Positions 34,448-44,552 are shown, counted from the first letter of the stretch. The stretch is 64,000 nt of DNA from a bacterium (Candidatus Blackallbacteria) CG13_big_fil_rev_8_21_14_2_50_49_14 (GCA_002783405.1 PFGG01000041.1:62001-126000); one strand, 5' to 3'. Program-made: numbers and translations. Notes: a model not told the origin generated them from the letters alone.

Positions 34448-37400
34448 TGCCCTCTTGAGCCAGGTCATGATTTCAGCCAGGGTAATACTGCGTCTCAGGA
34501 GTTCTGGTGGGATGTCTCGTCCGCTCAGTTTTTCCAAGCGTGAGCGAAATTCGACTGCCAAAAGGGAATCAAACCCCAGACTGTCTAAGGGTGTATCCGG
34601 GTTGATTTTTGAAAGGGGAATGCGCAACATTTCAGCAATTTGTGCCTGGAGTGTTTCCTGTTTGAGTTCTTTCACAAGCGATGGAGCTGATTCTATAACG
34701 GAGCTGGTTTTAAGGGGGTACAAAGATTTTTTCCAAACTTGGGATGCCTGAATCACCAGTTCCGCTGGAGTGTTTAAACGTAAGATGGAGGCCAGTTTGC
34801 CTAGGTTGTGGTTGCTGAGATTCTCCAAAGCCAATTTTGACCAGCTTTCAGGCCAGTCTTGAGCGGCGGCGGGCCATGAAAATGTAGAGAGATCCATGCT
34901 TTTGGCTTGAATGGGGATCCAGATTTGAGTTGACTCAAGCCCTTCCAAGGCGTCAACAGAAGGCCAGAGCAGGGAATCAGAAAGGGATTCAAGCCAAAGT
35001 AAAACCCGATAGCCTCTCGTCGGCAGTTCAGGCAGATTTTTTGCCAAAACCTGCCACTCCTGGGTACTTTGAAAATTCAGTTGCCAGCCCTCTGGAAGCG
35101 AGGCTAAAACTTCGGCCTGACGTAAATGCACACAGGGAATGCCCTGACTTTCGAGCAAAAGCGCAAGCGTTTTTCGCAATGTGTCTGAACCACCAGTCAA
35201 AAGACAACTCTGGGGGGGAGGGCCTTTGGGCGGGGAGAGCGGCTGCCAATTTTCGCCTGTTTGTTTGGGCTGAGCCGTTGGTTGCACGCGAAGGGGTTCA
35301 GGAGATATGGGGGGCTCTAACCAGTAGTTCTGGTGGTTCCAGGGGCTGGGAGGCAAGGGCAGGGGTGGAAATTTTGGCTGTAGGGCTCGCCCATTCAAAT
35401 CGGAGCCCTGGCACCAAACTTCAGCCAAACTGTGCAATAAATTTTCTTTCTCCGCTTGGTTTCTACGCCCCAGAGCGCAGGCAAAGACACCCTGTTCTCG
35501 CAGAACAGGGCTGAGCAGAGCGTGGGGACTGATTTCAAGAAAATGGGCAAAACCCGCTTGGTTTGCCTTTTGAAATGCCTGGTAAAACAGGACGGGTTGA
35601 CGCAGATTTTGAGCCCAATAGGGGGCCTTCAGTTCAGGGCCACTCAATATTTCAGCTGTCACGGTTGAAAACAGAGGAACCTGGCCTACTTTCGTCTCAA
35701 TGGAAGTTAATGTGTTTTCAATCTCAGGAAGCAGAGCGTCTACCTGGGGGCTGTGCGAAGCCATGCTGACGGCAACTGGGCGGGCCAGGCGCTCCTGAGC
35801 CTCTAATTGGGCCTGCAAGACATTCAGGTCAGTTGTGGGGCCTGCCATGACTGTTTGGTTGGGGCCATTTGAAACGGCTCTGACCAAACCCTCTTTTTCC
35901 CAATCCTGGGCTTCATTCCAGCTCATATCCGTTAAGAGCATGCTCTGACCGGGGGGAAGGCTTTGCATCAGTCGGCTGCGTTCAGCAATAATTCGGGCGG
36001 CATCCTCAAGGCTGAGCATGCCGGCCAGATGGGCTGCGGCGACTTCGCCCATGCTGTGGCCGATCATGGCGCTGGGGATCAGTCCCCAGGCCATTAAAAG
36101 ACGACCCATGGCAATCTGCCAGGCGCACAATAGGGGTTGAATCTCAGCGATTTTGTCGCTCTGCCAGCTCTGCAAAAGATTTTCCAAACCTTCAGGAAAC
36201 CAGGGGCGAAAGGCTTCAGAACAAGCGGCAAAGGCCTTTGCAAAGATTGGCTCGTTTTGAAGCAGTTCAGATCCCATGCCTTGCCATTGTCCCCCTTGCC
36301 CTGGAAAAACCCAGACCCACTTGGGGGCCGTTTTTGCTTCGCGAGGCTCCACATGGGCCAAGGCCTCGTTTAGACTTTGCAGATCCGCTGCGACACCTGC
36401 CCAGCGCCAGGGTCGCGTTCGACGCTGGCTTAAGCTGCTGGCCAGTTGGGCCAGCGGAGGCTCAGCACTCAGACTGTTTTGAAGTTTCTGGGCATAGTCT
36501 TTCACTTGCTCTGAGCTGTCGGCGCTCAGTTGAAACAGCCAGGGGCCAGGGGAGTTGGGTTGGGGAAGCGCGGGGGCCTGTTCAAGGATCAGGTGGGCAT
36601 TGCTGCCGCTGATGCCAAAACTGCTCAAGGCTGCTCTGCGGGGCTCTGGCGCAGACCATGTCTGCGCTTGCTGCGGAAATTGCAAGGGCCCGAGATAATT
36701 CAGCAGGCGGGGGTTCAGGGGCAGGCCCTTTAAATTGGCAGGAATGATCCCTTTTTGAAGCACCAAAAGGGTTTTGAGCAAACCGGCCATGCCAGCTGCG
36801 GCTTCCAAATGTCCCACCACTGATTTGGCTGCGCCAATCCAGAGAGGCTGATCGGCTGGGCGTTCTCCGTACACCGCGTGAATGGCGTTGACTTCAATCG
36901 GATCTCCCAGGGGGGTGCCGGTACCATGTGCTTCGAGAAATCCGATTTGATGGGGGTGTAGGCCTGCCAGTTCCAGGGCTTGTTTGAGCAGTTTTTGTTG
37001 AGAGCGGCCATTGGGGGCGGTCAGGCCCTGGCTGCGGCCGTCATGGTTGACGGCACTGGCTTTGATAATACCCCAAAGGGGTTCCTGGGAAGCCTGGTGC
37101 TCATCCAATCGTTTGAGGATCAGGGCGGCTCCCCCTTCTGACCTTACATAACCATTGGCTTGGGCACTGAAAGAGCGACATTCTCCTTCGGGCGAGAGGG
37201 CATTGGCCTGAACAAAGGCTTGGGTTAAATCCTCGCTTAAAATCAGGTTGACCCCTGCCACAATTGCCATCGAAATTTCACCATTGCGCAAACTTTGACA
37301 GGCTTGGTGAATCGCGGTCAGGGAAGATGAACAGGCAGTGTCAATGGTCAGGGCAGGGCCTTCGGTACCCAGCAAGTAGGCAATTCTTCCGGCCGCTACA

Positions 37401-39895
37401 CTGAATGCTGAACCTGTGACGCTGGTGCCATCCCGGCTTTGTGGGCCGCCAAACAGGCTGCGCTGGGCATAATCACTGCCTGATAAAGCGACAAAGATGC
37501 CTGTTTCGCTGCCTTCTAAACTGGTTGGCAAAATCCCAGCCTGCTCCAAGGCTTCCCAGACCAATTCCAATAAAATCCGCTGTTGGGGATCCATGCTTTC
37601 GGCCTCACGGGCAGAAATGCCAAAAAATTCAGCATCAAATCCTGCCACCTCATTCAAATAGCCCCCCCTTAAAAGTCCTTTGCTTTCTTCAAAGCGCTCG
37701 AGGGGTGGGGAGCAAAGCGCATCATGGTTTTGATTGAGCGTTTTCCAATAGCTTTCAGGATCCTGGCTTTCGCCCGGAAAACGACACGACATGCCCAAGA
37801 TTGCGATCGGTTCCTGTTGGGCTTTGCGAGAGGGCACAGGGGCGTGATCTGCGGGTGAGAGCAAAGCCGGTACCAACTGTTTCAAATTGGGAAAATCCCA
37901 AAGCAGAGAGGGAATCAGCTTGCGATTCAGTTTTTCTTCGAGATCGGCATGCAGTCTCACAGCCAGGGCCGAATCCAGGCCCAAGGCCTGTAGGGGCGTT
38001 TCAATACTGAATGATTCAAGGGTGCCTGTGAGTTCAGTGGCCAGCCATTGCCGAATCCAAGCTTCGAGTTCTGATTTTGGAAGCTCTGCGCTCTGGCTGA
38101 AACTGGGCAAGGTAGGCGGCGTTTGGAGGGGCTGGGTTGCAGGCCATTGATAAACCACTTCCCAGCCGGGTTTTGACTTTTTCAGTTCCGCTTTGCAGGC
38201 CTGTCGCATCAATTTACCACTCGAGGTTTTGGGCAGGCTGCCAGGCGCCAGAAAGATGATTTTGCGGGGACTGACTTCAAATTCGGCTTCAATCGCACTT
38301 GAAATGGCAAGGGCAAGATCTTCACAGGCTTCAAAAGGCTGGCTGATTTCCTGAACAAGGCCCAAACTCTCTGTGGCTTCTCCCTCCAGCGCAACAGCGA
38401 CCCCACAGCCTGGGCGTATCACAGGAAAACGGGGTCTTAGGCTGTCAATGCATCGTTCCAAATCGTGGGGGTAAAGATTGCGCCCCCGAATAATAATCAA
38501 GTCTTTTAAACGACCTGTGACATAGAGCTCGCCTGCCTTCTGAAAGCCCAAATCCCCAGTGCGCAGCCAGGTTTCAGCACTGCCATCGTCCAAGTGGGCT
38601 TGAAATGCTGCTTGGGTTTCCTCTGCTCTGCGCCAATAGCCCTGGGCGATATGTGGCCCCCGCAACCAGATTTCACCCACCTGGTTTTCAGCCAAGGGCT
38701 GTCTGCTTTGCGGATTGACGATTTTGAGTTTTTCCTCTCCCCAGACCTGACCTGAGCCCACCAGCATCATGGCCTCGTGAGAATCTTCCTGCGCTGTTTC
38801 AATTCGGTTATTTTCAAACGCTGTCCGTGAAACCGCAAGACAAACCGGGCGTTTGCTGCGCAAACTGCCTGAAATAAAGACGGTGGCTTCTGCCATGCCA
38901 TAGGCCGGATAGATCGCGTCTCTGGGAAAGCCTGCGGGTTCAAAATAGTCGAGAAAACGCATCAAGGTCTTGTACTGAACAGGTTCTGCACCATTCAAAA
39001 CCAGTCTTAAACTGCTCAAATCAAGTTGGTCTCTCTCTTCGGGCTTGATTTTACGCACGCAGAGTTCAAAGGCAAAATTGGGGGCTCCGGTCGAAGTGGC
39101 CTTCCATTCACTGATCAATTTCAACCAGCGCAAGGGTTTGCGTAAAAAATCCAAGGGGCTCATGATCAGGGTTTTGCCCCCGATATACAGCGATTGCAAG
39201 AGGTGCCCGACCAAGCCCATATCATGGTAAAAGGGCACCCAACAGACCAGTGTATTTTCGCGCTCTCCGTGTTCGAAGGCGGTTTTGATCATTTCCATAT
39301 TGGCGAGTAAATTGCCATGGCTGATCATCACGCCTTTGGGCACGCCTGTTGATCCCGAGGTGTATTGTAAAAAAGCCAGATCTTCTGGTTCCAGTTGGGG
39401 GGGGAACCAGGCTTGCGCCAGTTCAGGCTGAAGGCTGGCTGGCGTGAGCCAGTTCAAGCTCTGGAGGCTGGCCTGGCCAGAAGCCTGCAGCAATTGCATG
39501 GCCTGCTGATAAAAGGCAGGCAGGGTTAAAACCGCTTCTGATTCGGCATCAGCGATGATGGCCAACAACCTGCGCAGGCTGTGTTCTAAACGGTGAGGTT
39601 CTGGTGGGTAGGCAGGTACAGGCACCATACCTGCATACAGACATCCAGCGAAGGCCGCCATAAATTCTAATCCGGGAGGGAAAACCAAAAGGATCCGAGC
39701 GCCTGCTCCATGCCTTAAGCGCAGATTTTGGGCCCAAATTTTGGCCTGAAGATCGAGCTCCAGATAACTGTAACTTGCTGTGAGACTTTCTCCGTTTTCA
39801 AACCATCCCAGTGCCATCAGATCGGGATGGGTTTGAGCCCGCCAGCGCAAGAGCTCAACAAAATTTTGGGCTGGGGGTGGGATTTCTAGGTGCAT
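34442..39895 (-). CDS. Polyketide synthase FAAL-ACP-KS-AT-(degenerate KR)-ACP
   Basis: This 1,817-residue type I megasynthase. Residues 1-580 are a fatty acyl-AMP ligase (YTSGSTGVPKGVMISH, WVPFYHDMGLVGH, GAPNFAFELC). ACP1 has its phosphopantetheine serine in LGLDSAL near 642. The ketosynthase starts at EPIAILGMSCRFPG near 694, with active Cys in TACSSSL near 853 and both histidines (EAHGTGT, VGHLEAAAG). The acyltransferase has GQGGQW near 1197 and GHSMGEV near 1280; its MASHS motif sits between malonyl- and methylmalonyl-type. About 1540-1720 looks like a wrecked ketoreductase with no catalytic Tyr/Lys. ACP2 has LGFDSLL near 1773. No release domain is present. It would load a free fatty acid and extend it once. 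Confidence 0.93.
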   Translation of the reverse strand: MHLEIPPPAQNFVELLRWRAQTHPDLMALGWFENGESLTASYSYLELDLQAKIWAQNLRLRHGAGARILLVFPPGLEFMAAFAGCLYAGMVPVPAYPPEPHRLEHSLRRLLAIIADAESEAVLTLPAFYQQAMQLLQASGQASLQSLNWLTPASLQPELAQAWFPPQLEPEDLAFLQYTSGSTGVPKGVMISHGNLLANMEMIKTAFEHGERENTLVCWVPFYHDMGLVGHLLQSLYIGGKTLIMSPLDFLRKPLRWLKLISEWKATSTGAPNFAFELCVRKIKPEERDQLDLSSLRLVLNGAEPVQYKTLMRFLDYFEPAGFPRDAIYPAYGMAEATVFISGSLRSKRPVCLAVSRTAFENNRIETAQEDSHEAMMLVGSGQVWGEEKLKIVNPQSRQPLAENQVGEIWLRGPHIAQGYWRRAEETQAAFQAHLDDGSAETWLRTGDLGFQKAGELYVTGRLKDLIIIRGRNLYPHDLERCIDSLRPRFPVIRPGCGVAVALEGEATESLGLVQEISQPFEACEDLALAISSAIEAEFEVSPRKIIFLAPGSLPKTSSGKLMRQACKAELKKSKPGWEVVYQWPATQPLQTPPTLPSFSQSAELPKSELEAWIRQWLATELTGTLESFSIETPLQALGLDSALAVRLHADLEEKLNRKLIPSLLWDFPNLKQLVPALLSPADHAPVPSRKAQQEPIAILGMSCRFPGESQDPESYWKTLNQNHDALCSPPLERFEESKGLLRGGYLNEVAGFDAEFFGISAREAESMDPQQRILLELVWEALEQAGILPTSLEGSETGIFVALSGSDYAQRSLFGGPQSRDGTSVTGSAFSVAAGRIAYLLGTEGPALTIDTACSSSLTAIHQACQSLRNGEISMAIVAGVNLILSEDLTQAFVQANALSPEGECRSFSAQANGYVRSEGGAALILKRLDEHQASQEPLWGIIKASAVNHDGRSQGLTAPNGRSQQKLLKQALELAGLHPHQIGFLEAHGTGTPLGDPIEVNAIHAVYGERPADQPLWIGAAKSVVGHLEAAAGMAGLLKTLLVLQKGIIPANLKGLPLNPRLLNYLGPLQFPQQAQTWSAPEPRRAALSSFGISGSNAHLILEQAPALPQPNSPGPWLFQLSADSSEQVKDYAQKLQNSLSAEPPLAQLASSLSQRRTRPWRWAGVAADLQSLNEALAHVEPREAKTAPKWVWVFPGQGGQWQGMGSELLQNEPIFAKAFAACSEAFRPWFPEGLENLLQSWQSDKIAEIQPLLCAWQIAMGRLLMAWGLIPSAMIGHSMGEVAAAHLAGMLSLEDAARIIAERSRLMQSLPPGQSMLLTDMSWNEAQDWEKEGLVRAVSNGPNQTVMAGPTTDLNVLQAQLEAQERLARPVAVSMASHSPQVDALLPEIENTLTSIETKVGQVPLFSTVTAEILSGPELKAPYWAQNLRQPVLFYQAFQKANQAGFAHFLEISPHALLSPVLREQGVFACALGRRNQAEKENLLHSLAEVWCQGSDLNGRALQPKFPPLPLPPSPWNHQNYWLEPPISPEPLRVQPTAQPKQTGENWQPLSPPKGPPPQSCLLTGGSDTLRKTLALLLESQGIPCVHLRQAEVLASLPEGWQLNFQSTQEWQVLAKNLPELPTRGYRVLLWLESLSDSLLWPSVDALEGLESTQIWIPIQAKSMDLSTFSWPAAAQDWPESWSKLALENLSNHNLGKLASILRLNTPAELVIQASQVWKKSLYPLKTSSVIESAPSLVKELKQETLQAQIAEMLRIPLSKINPDTPLDSLGFDSLLAVEFRSRLEKLSGRDIPPELLRRSITLAEIMTWLKRAS

Positions 39896-39949
39896 TGTTT
39901 TACCTTGAACCTCTCACAGTTAAGTTCTGTGCTGTTACCACCCATCTGA

Positions 39950-41575
39950 TCAAGAACCTTCTATGGCTTTGCGTAAATCCAGTAAACTTTGCTTCCAACT
40001 GCCTTCTGGATAGGCCTTGAGGGCATGCTCGATCAGTTTCAGGGCCTTGTTTTTATTGCCTGTTTTCCAATAGGCACGCGCCAGTTCGCGTGAGAGGGTT
40101 TGCAATTGATGATCGTTGATTTCTTTCTCACGTTCTGAGAGCAGGTGTTGTACCCGTTCAATCGTTTCAGCATAGAGATTTTTTTTGTTTAAGTCCTGCG
40201 CAAGATGGGTGGTAATGCTTGCAATTTCCTTGGCGGGTTTGTCGTAGGTCTCAGACGATTGGAAATAAAAATACTTATCCAGGGTATAGCGTTCTAAGTC
40301 GATGCGTTGGGCGTAGGCATCATAGGCAAAGACCATATAGTAGAGGCCTTTTACCACTGTTTCATCTTTGCTGGGGAAATCCAGAACGGCCTGTCGGGCG
40401 GCAATAAACATTTCTGCATCGGCTGAATTTCGGCTGGACTTGCAGCGCCAGAGCGTATTCAGCTCTTCTGCACTGCTCAAATGTGGAGCCATCACTTTTT
40501 CCCAGGCAAGCGGAATGGGAAAACGTTGTGAAAATTCTTTGCGAAAACTCTCTGCTTCAGCCGTTTTTTCTGCAGGCAGGTTGAGCAGGGGAACACCGAA
40601 ACAAGCGTGCTGTACAGGTTTTGCTTCAGGTTTAGGTGATTTTGGAGCAAATAAATAGAGCAATCCTCCAAGCAGGCTTACCCCCAGAAGTGCGAAAACT
40701 CCTATTTTCATCGCCTTTTTCGAGGGCGCCTGCGCAGTGTTGCTTAGGCTTTCGGGCTCGGGCAAGCGCATGGTTTTGCCCTCTGCGACCTGTTCCAATG
40801 CATAAAGTGCTTCACGGGCTGAACGAAAGCGGTGGGTTAAGCGGGGATCGACCATGATTTTCAGCCAATTGATCATATGCCGTGAACAGGCAAGATATTC
40901 CTGGAATTGTAGATCATGACCGGACTGGGGCATTTCAGCGGGCGAGCGTCCACTGAGCATATGAATCATGGTCGCACCCAGACTGTACAAATCACTGGCA
41001 GGCTCTGCTTTTCCTGCGAATTGTTCAGGCGCCATATAGCCAAAGGTTCCAACAACAGTGCGTCCCCCTTCTGGATGCAGCAGATATTGGGCTGCGCCAA
41101 AATCTACCAAAGAGATGGTTTCATCTGCACTGCGCAATATATTAGAGGGTTTGATATCGCGATGAACCACAGGCGGATTTAAACGGTGCAGATAATCCAG
41201 CAAGGATAAAATTTGCCTGCCGATTTGAATCACCGCAGCTTCGGTGGGCCTCCAGCCCTTGTTTAACATTTGGGCAAGAGAAATTCCTGAAATTTTTTCA
41301 ACGACTAAAAACAGTCGGGTTTCAGTTTCATCTCTAAAATGGTCGATCAGTCGCGGAATTCCAATATGATCCAGATTGGCGAGGGTCTGTGCTTCTCTTT
41401 CAAAAAGCTCAAGCCGTTTCCAATCATCGATTACTTCGATTTTAAGCTCTTTGATCACGACAAACTCATTGCGTTCAATATCGATGGCTGAATAGGTCGG
41501 GTTCAAAGGCGAAGGATTGAGAACGGCTTCAATCTGGTATCGGTTTTTTAATTTATCGTTGGGAACGAGATTCAT
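39950..41575 (-). CDS. Transmembrane serine/threonine kinase with degenerate P-loop
   Basis: This 541-residue Hanks-type kinase has the VAIK-like lysine at 42 (VVIKELK), HRDIKPSN at 138-145, DFG at 158-160 and APEQF near 182, but the glycine-rich loop is replaced by LNPSPLNPTYSA. A single membrane span at 291-310 leads to about 230 outer residues that are helical and TPR-like at the end (TGNKNKALKLIEHALKAYPEG). The start ATG overlaps the stop of the MfnF-like gene (ATGA), indicating translational coupling. The polyketide synthase follows 54 bp downstream with AAGG before its ATG. It may control that locus. Confidence 0.9.
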   Translation of the reverse strand: MNLVPNDKLKNRYQIEAVLNPSPLNPTYSAIDIERNEFVVIKELKIEVIDDWKRLELFEREAQTLANLDHIGIPRLIDHFRDETETRLFLVVEKISGISLAQMLNKGWRPTEAAVIQIGRQILSLLDYLHRLNPPVVHRDIKPSNILRSADETISLVDFGAAQYLLHPEGGRTVVGTFGYMAPEQFAGKAEPASDLYSLGATMIHMLSGRSPAEMPQSGHDLQFQEYLACSRHMINWLKIMVDPRLTHRFRSAREALYALEQVAEGKTMRLPEPESLSNTAQAPSKKAMKIGVFALLGVSLLGGLLYLFAPKSPKPEAKPVQHACFGVPLLNLPAEKTAEAESFRKEFSQRFPIPLAWEKVMAPHLSSAEELNTLWRCKSSRNSADAEMFIAARQAVLDFPSKDETVVKGLYYMVFAYDAYAQRIDLERYTLDKYFYFQSSETYDKPAKEIASITTHLAQDLNKKNLYAETIERVQHLLSEREKEINDHQLQTLSRELARAYWKTGNKNKALKLIEHALKAYPEGSWKQSLLDLRKAIEGS

Positions 41576-42696
41576 GGCTGCTTTGTTTTAAGGCTGATCT
41601 GTTTGCCTGAGAGCAATTCTAAGCCCAAATGGGCCATGGCAAAGGCAGAGGATGCACTCCATAATTTTTGTTCGCGTTTTAAATCCAGATAGTGGAAGTG
41701 TTCAGGTGAAAAGCCAGCTTCAAGTAGGGCGGGAGTGGTGACCAATTGTTCGCCCAGGGCAAAGATCGCAAGATCCAGTTCGGGATCTATTTTGCCGAAA
41801 CTTTCAATTGCCACAGCACTGATAGCTGCCGCCACTTTTTCAAGGATTTTTGCATAGAGAAAATCGCGAATTTCACGGATTTCATGATCATTCAAAAGAT
41901 GGGGATCCAGCCCCACAAATTGGCAGATTTTTTCTCTGGCAATGACATGTGAAGGAAAGAGATTGTCGTAGGCGTGTTCTTCCATCAATTCTTGATCGGT
42001 GGTTTCTAACATCGAAAAAATCAGATCAGAACGGTAATTACGGGGCACGACCTGAAAACTGCCGCTGGATATTTCAACCCGATCACAGAGCATATGCAAA
42101 GGGATAATGGTCAGACCGTACCAATTGATACGCTGATGCTGGTATCTGAATTTGAGGTACTGATCCGGATCTTTTAAACCCACGGGATCTATTTGACCAT
42201 CCAGGATCGGAATAATATCTGTGGTGGTGGTGCCTGTATCCAAAGAAAGTCCATAGCGGATCAGGCGGCGGGCCAGGTGAGCAGAGCCCACAAAATTGGT
42301 CAGCACAAAGCGGTATTTTTCAGATTTTGAAAGGGATTCAATTTGTTTGGCTGGGGTCAGGCTGGCATCTGCCGCAACGAAATAGACAGGGGTATCTTCA
42401 AAGGCTTTGAGCAGAATCTGGGCCAGATGATCAATCGAATCATGAAAAAAAGTATAGCTGTACGAGTGGCTGCTGCAGACCACCACCGCATCTAAATCCT
42501 CAAAATGGATGCCTTCTGAAGAGCAGTAATGGAGAATTTGCAAGGGCAGGCCATGTTGAAAATCAAATAGACGATTGTCAGTAAAAGGAAGGGGGAGCGA
42601 TTTCCAGACAATATCTGAATTCTCCAGGGTCTCCTGAAAACGGATCAGACAAAGTTTGACTTTCGCGTTGCCGATATCAAGTCCGAGTACGAGCAT
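41572..42696 (-). CDS. MfnF-like (H4MPT-linked C1 transfer / hydantoinase-A fold) ASKHA protein
   Basis: This 374-residue protein opens with LGLDIGNAKVKLCLI, an ASKHA phosphate-1 loop. It has the second phosphate loop SLDTGTTTTDIIPI after a LTNFVGSAHLARRL helix, and later VGLDPHLLNDHEIREI. This order matches the family of MfnF, which makes the methanofuran precursor amine in archaea and C1-using bacteria. No other methanofuran gene is in view, so the substrate may differ. It has a strong SD (GGAGGT) and is first in a probable operon with the kinase and the polyketide synthase. The family call is moderate; ATPase fold membership is more certain. Confidence 0.65.
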   Translation of the reverse strand: MLVLGLDIGNAKVKLCLIRFQETLENSDIVWKSLPLPFTDNRLFDFQHGLPLQILHYCSSEGIHFEDLDAVVVCSSHSYSYTFFHDSIDHLAQILLKAFEDTPVYFVAADASLTPAKQIESLSKSEKYRFVLTNFVGSAHLARRLIRYGLSLDTGTTTTDIIPILDGQIDPVGLKDPDQYLKFRYQHQRINWYGLTIIPLHMLCDRVEISSGSFQVVPRNYRSDLIFSMLETTDQELMEEHAYDNLFPSHVIAREKICQFVGLDPHLLNDHEIREIRDFLYAKILEKVAAAISAVAIESFGKIDPELDLAIFALGEQLVTTPALLEAGFSPEHFHYLDLKREQKLWSASSAFAMAHLGLELLSGKQISLKTKQP

Positions 42697-42786
42697 TGAG
42701 TACCTCCATCCCTTGCCTCTATTTTAAGGGGGGGGGAGATGCGGGGCAAGTACCCCTCGCACGGCATCCACTTTTAATTCTTGAAG

Positions 42787-44496
42787 TTAATACCCCGCAG
42801 GGTGGCCGCCTTTGCGCGGATCGGAAGCACCTGCAATCTGCTGATTCTCCAGCAACAGGGCTTGAACTGTGCTTTCTGCGCCCGTGATTTCTAAATGGTG
42901 ACCGTGTGCTTTTAAAACTTCGCGCACCTCCACAGGCATCCATTTTTCGATAAATAAACTGTCAGGCACCCATTGATGGTGGAAGCGGGGAGAGGAAACG
43001 GCTTCTTCAATATTCATGCCAAAATCAATTACATTGATCAGGGTGTTCAGGGTGCCTGAAATAATCCGGGGGCCTCCTGAGGCTCCTAAAGACATAAAGG
43101 GTTTGCCTGCTTTGAGCACCAAGGTGGGGGTCATGCTGCTCAGCGGTTTTTTGCCGGGTGCAATTGCATTGGCTTGGTTGCCAATCAAACCAAAGGCATT
43201 GGGGCTGCCGGGTTTGCTTGAAAAATCATCCATCTGGTTATTGAGCAGGATACCCGTGCCGGGTACCAGTGTGAGGGAGCCGAAATAGGTATTGATGGTC
43301 TCCGTGCTGCTGACCATATTGCCCCAGCGATCCACCACGCTGAAATGGGTGGTGCCGTGATCTTCAATCGGCGCTTGAAGGGCACTGTAACTGAGGCCTT
43401 TTTTACCATAGGCTTCACGTGCCAGGGTATGTTTGAGGCCTGCTTTTATTCTGGGCAATAATGAAAGCGCGTAGTCTTTGCTGATCAATTCCTCAACGGG
43501 TACCTTTACAAAATCAGGGTCTCCCAGAAATTCTGCCCGATCGGCATAGGCATGTTTCATGGCTTCTGTGACACGCATGACATGCTCGGCAGATCCGAAT
43601 CCCGTGCTGTTCCAGCCCAGTTCTTGAGGCTCAAGCAAATTTAAGATTTCGAGCAGGGCGGTTCCCCCTGAGCTGGGCGGGGGCATGGTGAGAATCTCAT
43701 AGCCCCGATAGCTGCCTTTCAGCGGGGATCGGATTTTGGGATGGTATTGGGCAAGATCAGCTTCAGTGATCAACCCCCCGTTTGCTTGCATGGCGGCAGC
43801 AATTTTTTTTGCAAGGCTGCCCCGATAAAAGACCTGAATGCCCTGATCAGCGATCAGTTTCAGGGTTTTGGCCAATTGGGGCAGTTTAACCGTTTCCCCG
43901 ATTTGACAGGGTTTTTGGTTGCAGAAATAGGTGGCTTTAAATTCAGGATTGACTCCCCGTTTCAAAGCCACTTCAGAGGCTTCAAGATAATGTGCGTCTG
44001 AAGCAAAGCCTTTTTCAGCAATTTGAATCGCGGGCTGAAACAGGGATTTGAGGGGCTGGCTTCCAAATTCTTTCGAGGCCGCTTCCAGTCCGGCCAAAAG
44101 CCCTGGTACCCCAGCCGCCTTGTATCCAATCGTACTCAAATTGGGAATGACTTCTCCTTGGGTGTTAAGGTACATATCGCGGTGGGCTTGGGCCGGTGCC
44201 GTTTCCCGATAGTCCAAAACACGTGTACGGCCATCGTGCATGCGAATCAGCATAAAACCGCCACCGCCAATGCCCGTGCTTTGATTGCGAATCACGGAGA
44301 GGCTTAAGGAGGTGGCGATTGCTGCATCAATCGCGTTTCCGCCTTTTTTTAAAATTTCTGCGCCCACTTGCGAAGCCAAATAATGATCGCTGGCAACCAT
44401 GCCATTTTGTGTCGTGTAGGGGGCTTGAACGGCAGCAAAACACGGTTGAGCAAGACCCAAGAGTGAAAACAAGGCAAGCGCAGTGAAAGATTTCAT
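42787..44496 (-). CDS. ggt: Gamma-glutamyltranspeptidase
   Basis: This 569-residue Ntn-hydrolase precursor has a signal peptide ending PCFA, the conserved opening NGMVASDHYLAS and GGNAIDAAIATSLSL, the IGGGGFMLI signature, and the autoprocessing nucleophile threonine in DHGTTHFSVVD near residue 380. GNMVSSTETIN and GASGGPRI complete the active site. It cleaves the gamma-glutamyl bond of glutathione in the periplasm. GGAG lies upstream of the ATG. It is separated from the MfnF-like gene by about 90 bp, so co-transcription with that operon is possible but not clear. Confidence 0.95.
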   Translation of the reverse strand: MKSFTALALFSLLGLAQPCFAAVQAPYTTQNGMVASDHYLASQVGAEILKKGGNAIDAAIATSLSLSVIRNQSTGIGGGGFMLIRMHDGRTRVLDYRETAPAQAHRDMYLNTQGEVIPNLSTIGYKAAGVPGLLAGLEAASKEFGSQPLKSLFQPAIQIAEKGFASDAHYLEASEVALKRGVNPEFKATYFCNQKPCQIGETVKLPQLAKTLKLIADQGIQVFYRGSLAKKIAAAMQANGGLITEADLAQYHPKIRSPLKGSYRGYEILTMPPPSSGGTALLEILNLLEPQELGWNSTGFGSAEHVMRVTEAMKHAYADRAEFLGDPDFVKVPVEELISKDYALSLLPRIKAGLKHTLAREAYGKKGLSYSALQAPIEDHGTTHFSVVDRWGNMVSSTETINTYFGSLTLVPGTGILLNNQMDDFSSKPGSPNAFGLIGNQANAIAPGKKPLSSMTPTLVLKAGKPFMSLGASGGPRIISGTLNTLINVIDFGMNIEEAVSSPRFHHQWVPDSLFIEKWMPVEVREVLKAHGHHLEITGAESTVQALLLENQQIAGASDPRKGGHPAGY

Positions 44497-44552
44497 TGAA
44501 CAACTCCAGCTGATATTAAAAAGTTCTCAGGATCAAGGAATAAAGTGAGGAT

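Noticed and set aside
34930-35514. Plus-strand open frame of about 194 codons within the polyketide synthase
   Set aside because: It is antisense to well-conserved AT/KR/ACP coding sequence and has no independent support.
42712-42750. CTTGCC/GGCAAG pair around a G-run after the ggt gene as a terminator
   Set aside because: The stem is only 6 bp with a 27-base loop and lacks a T-run.
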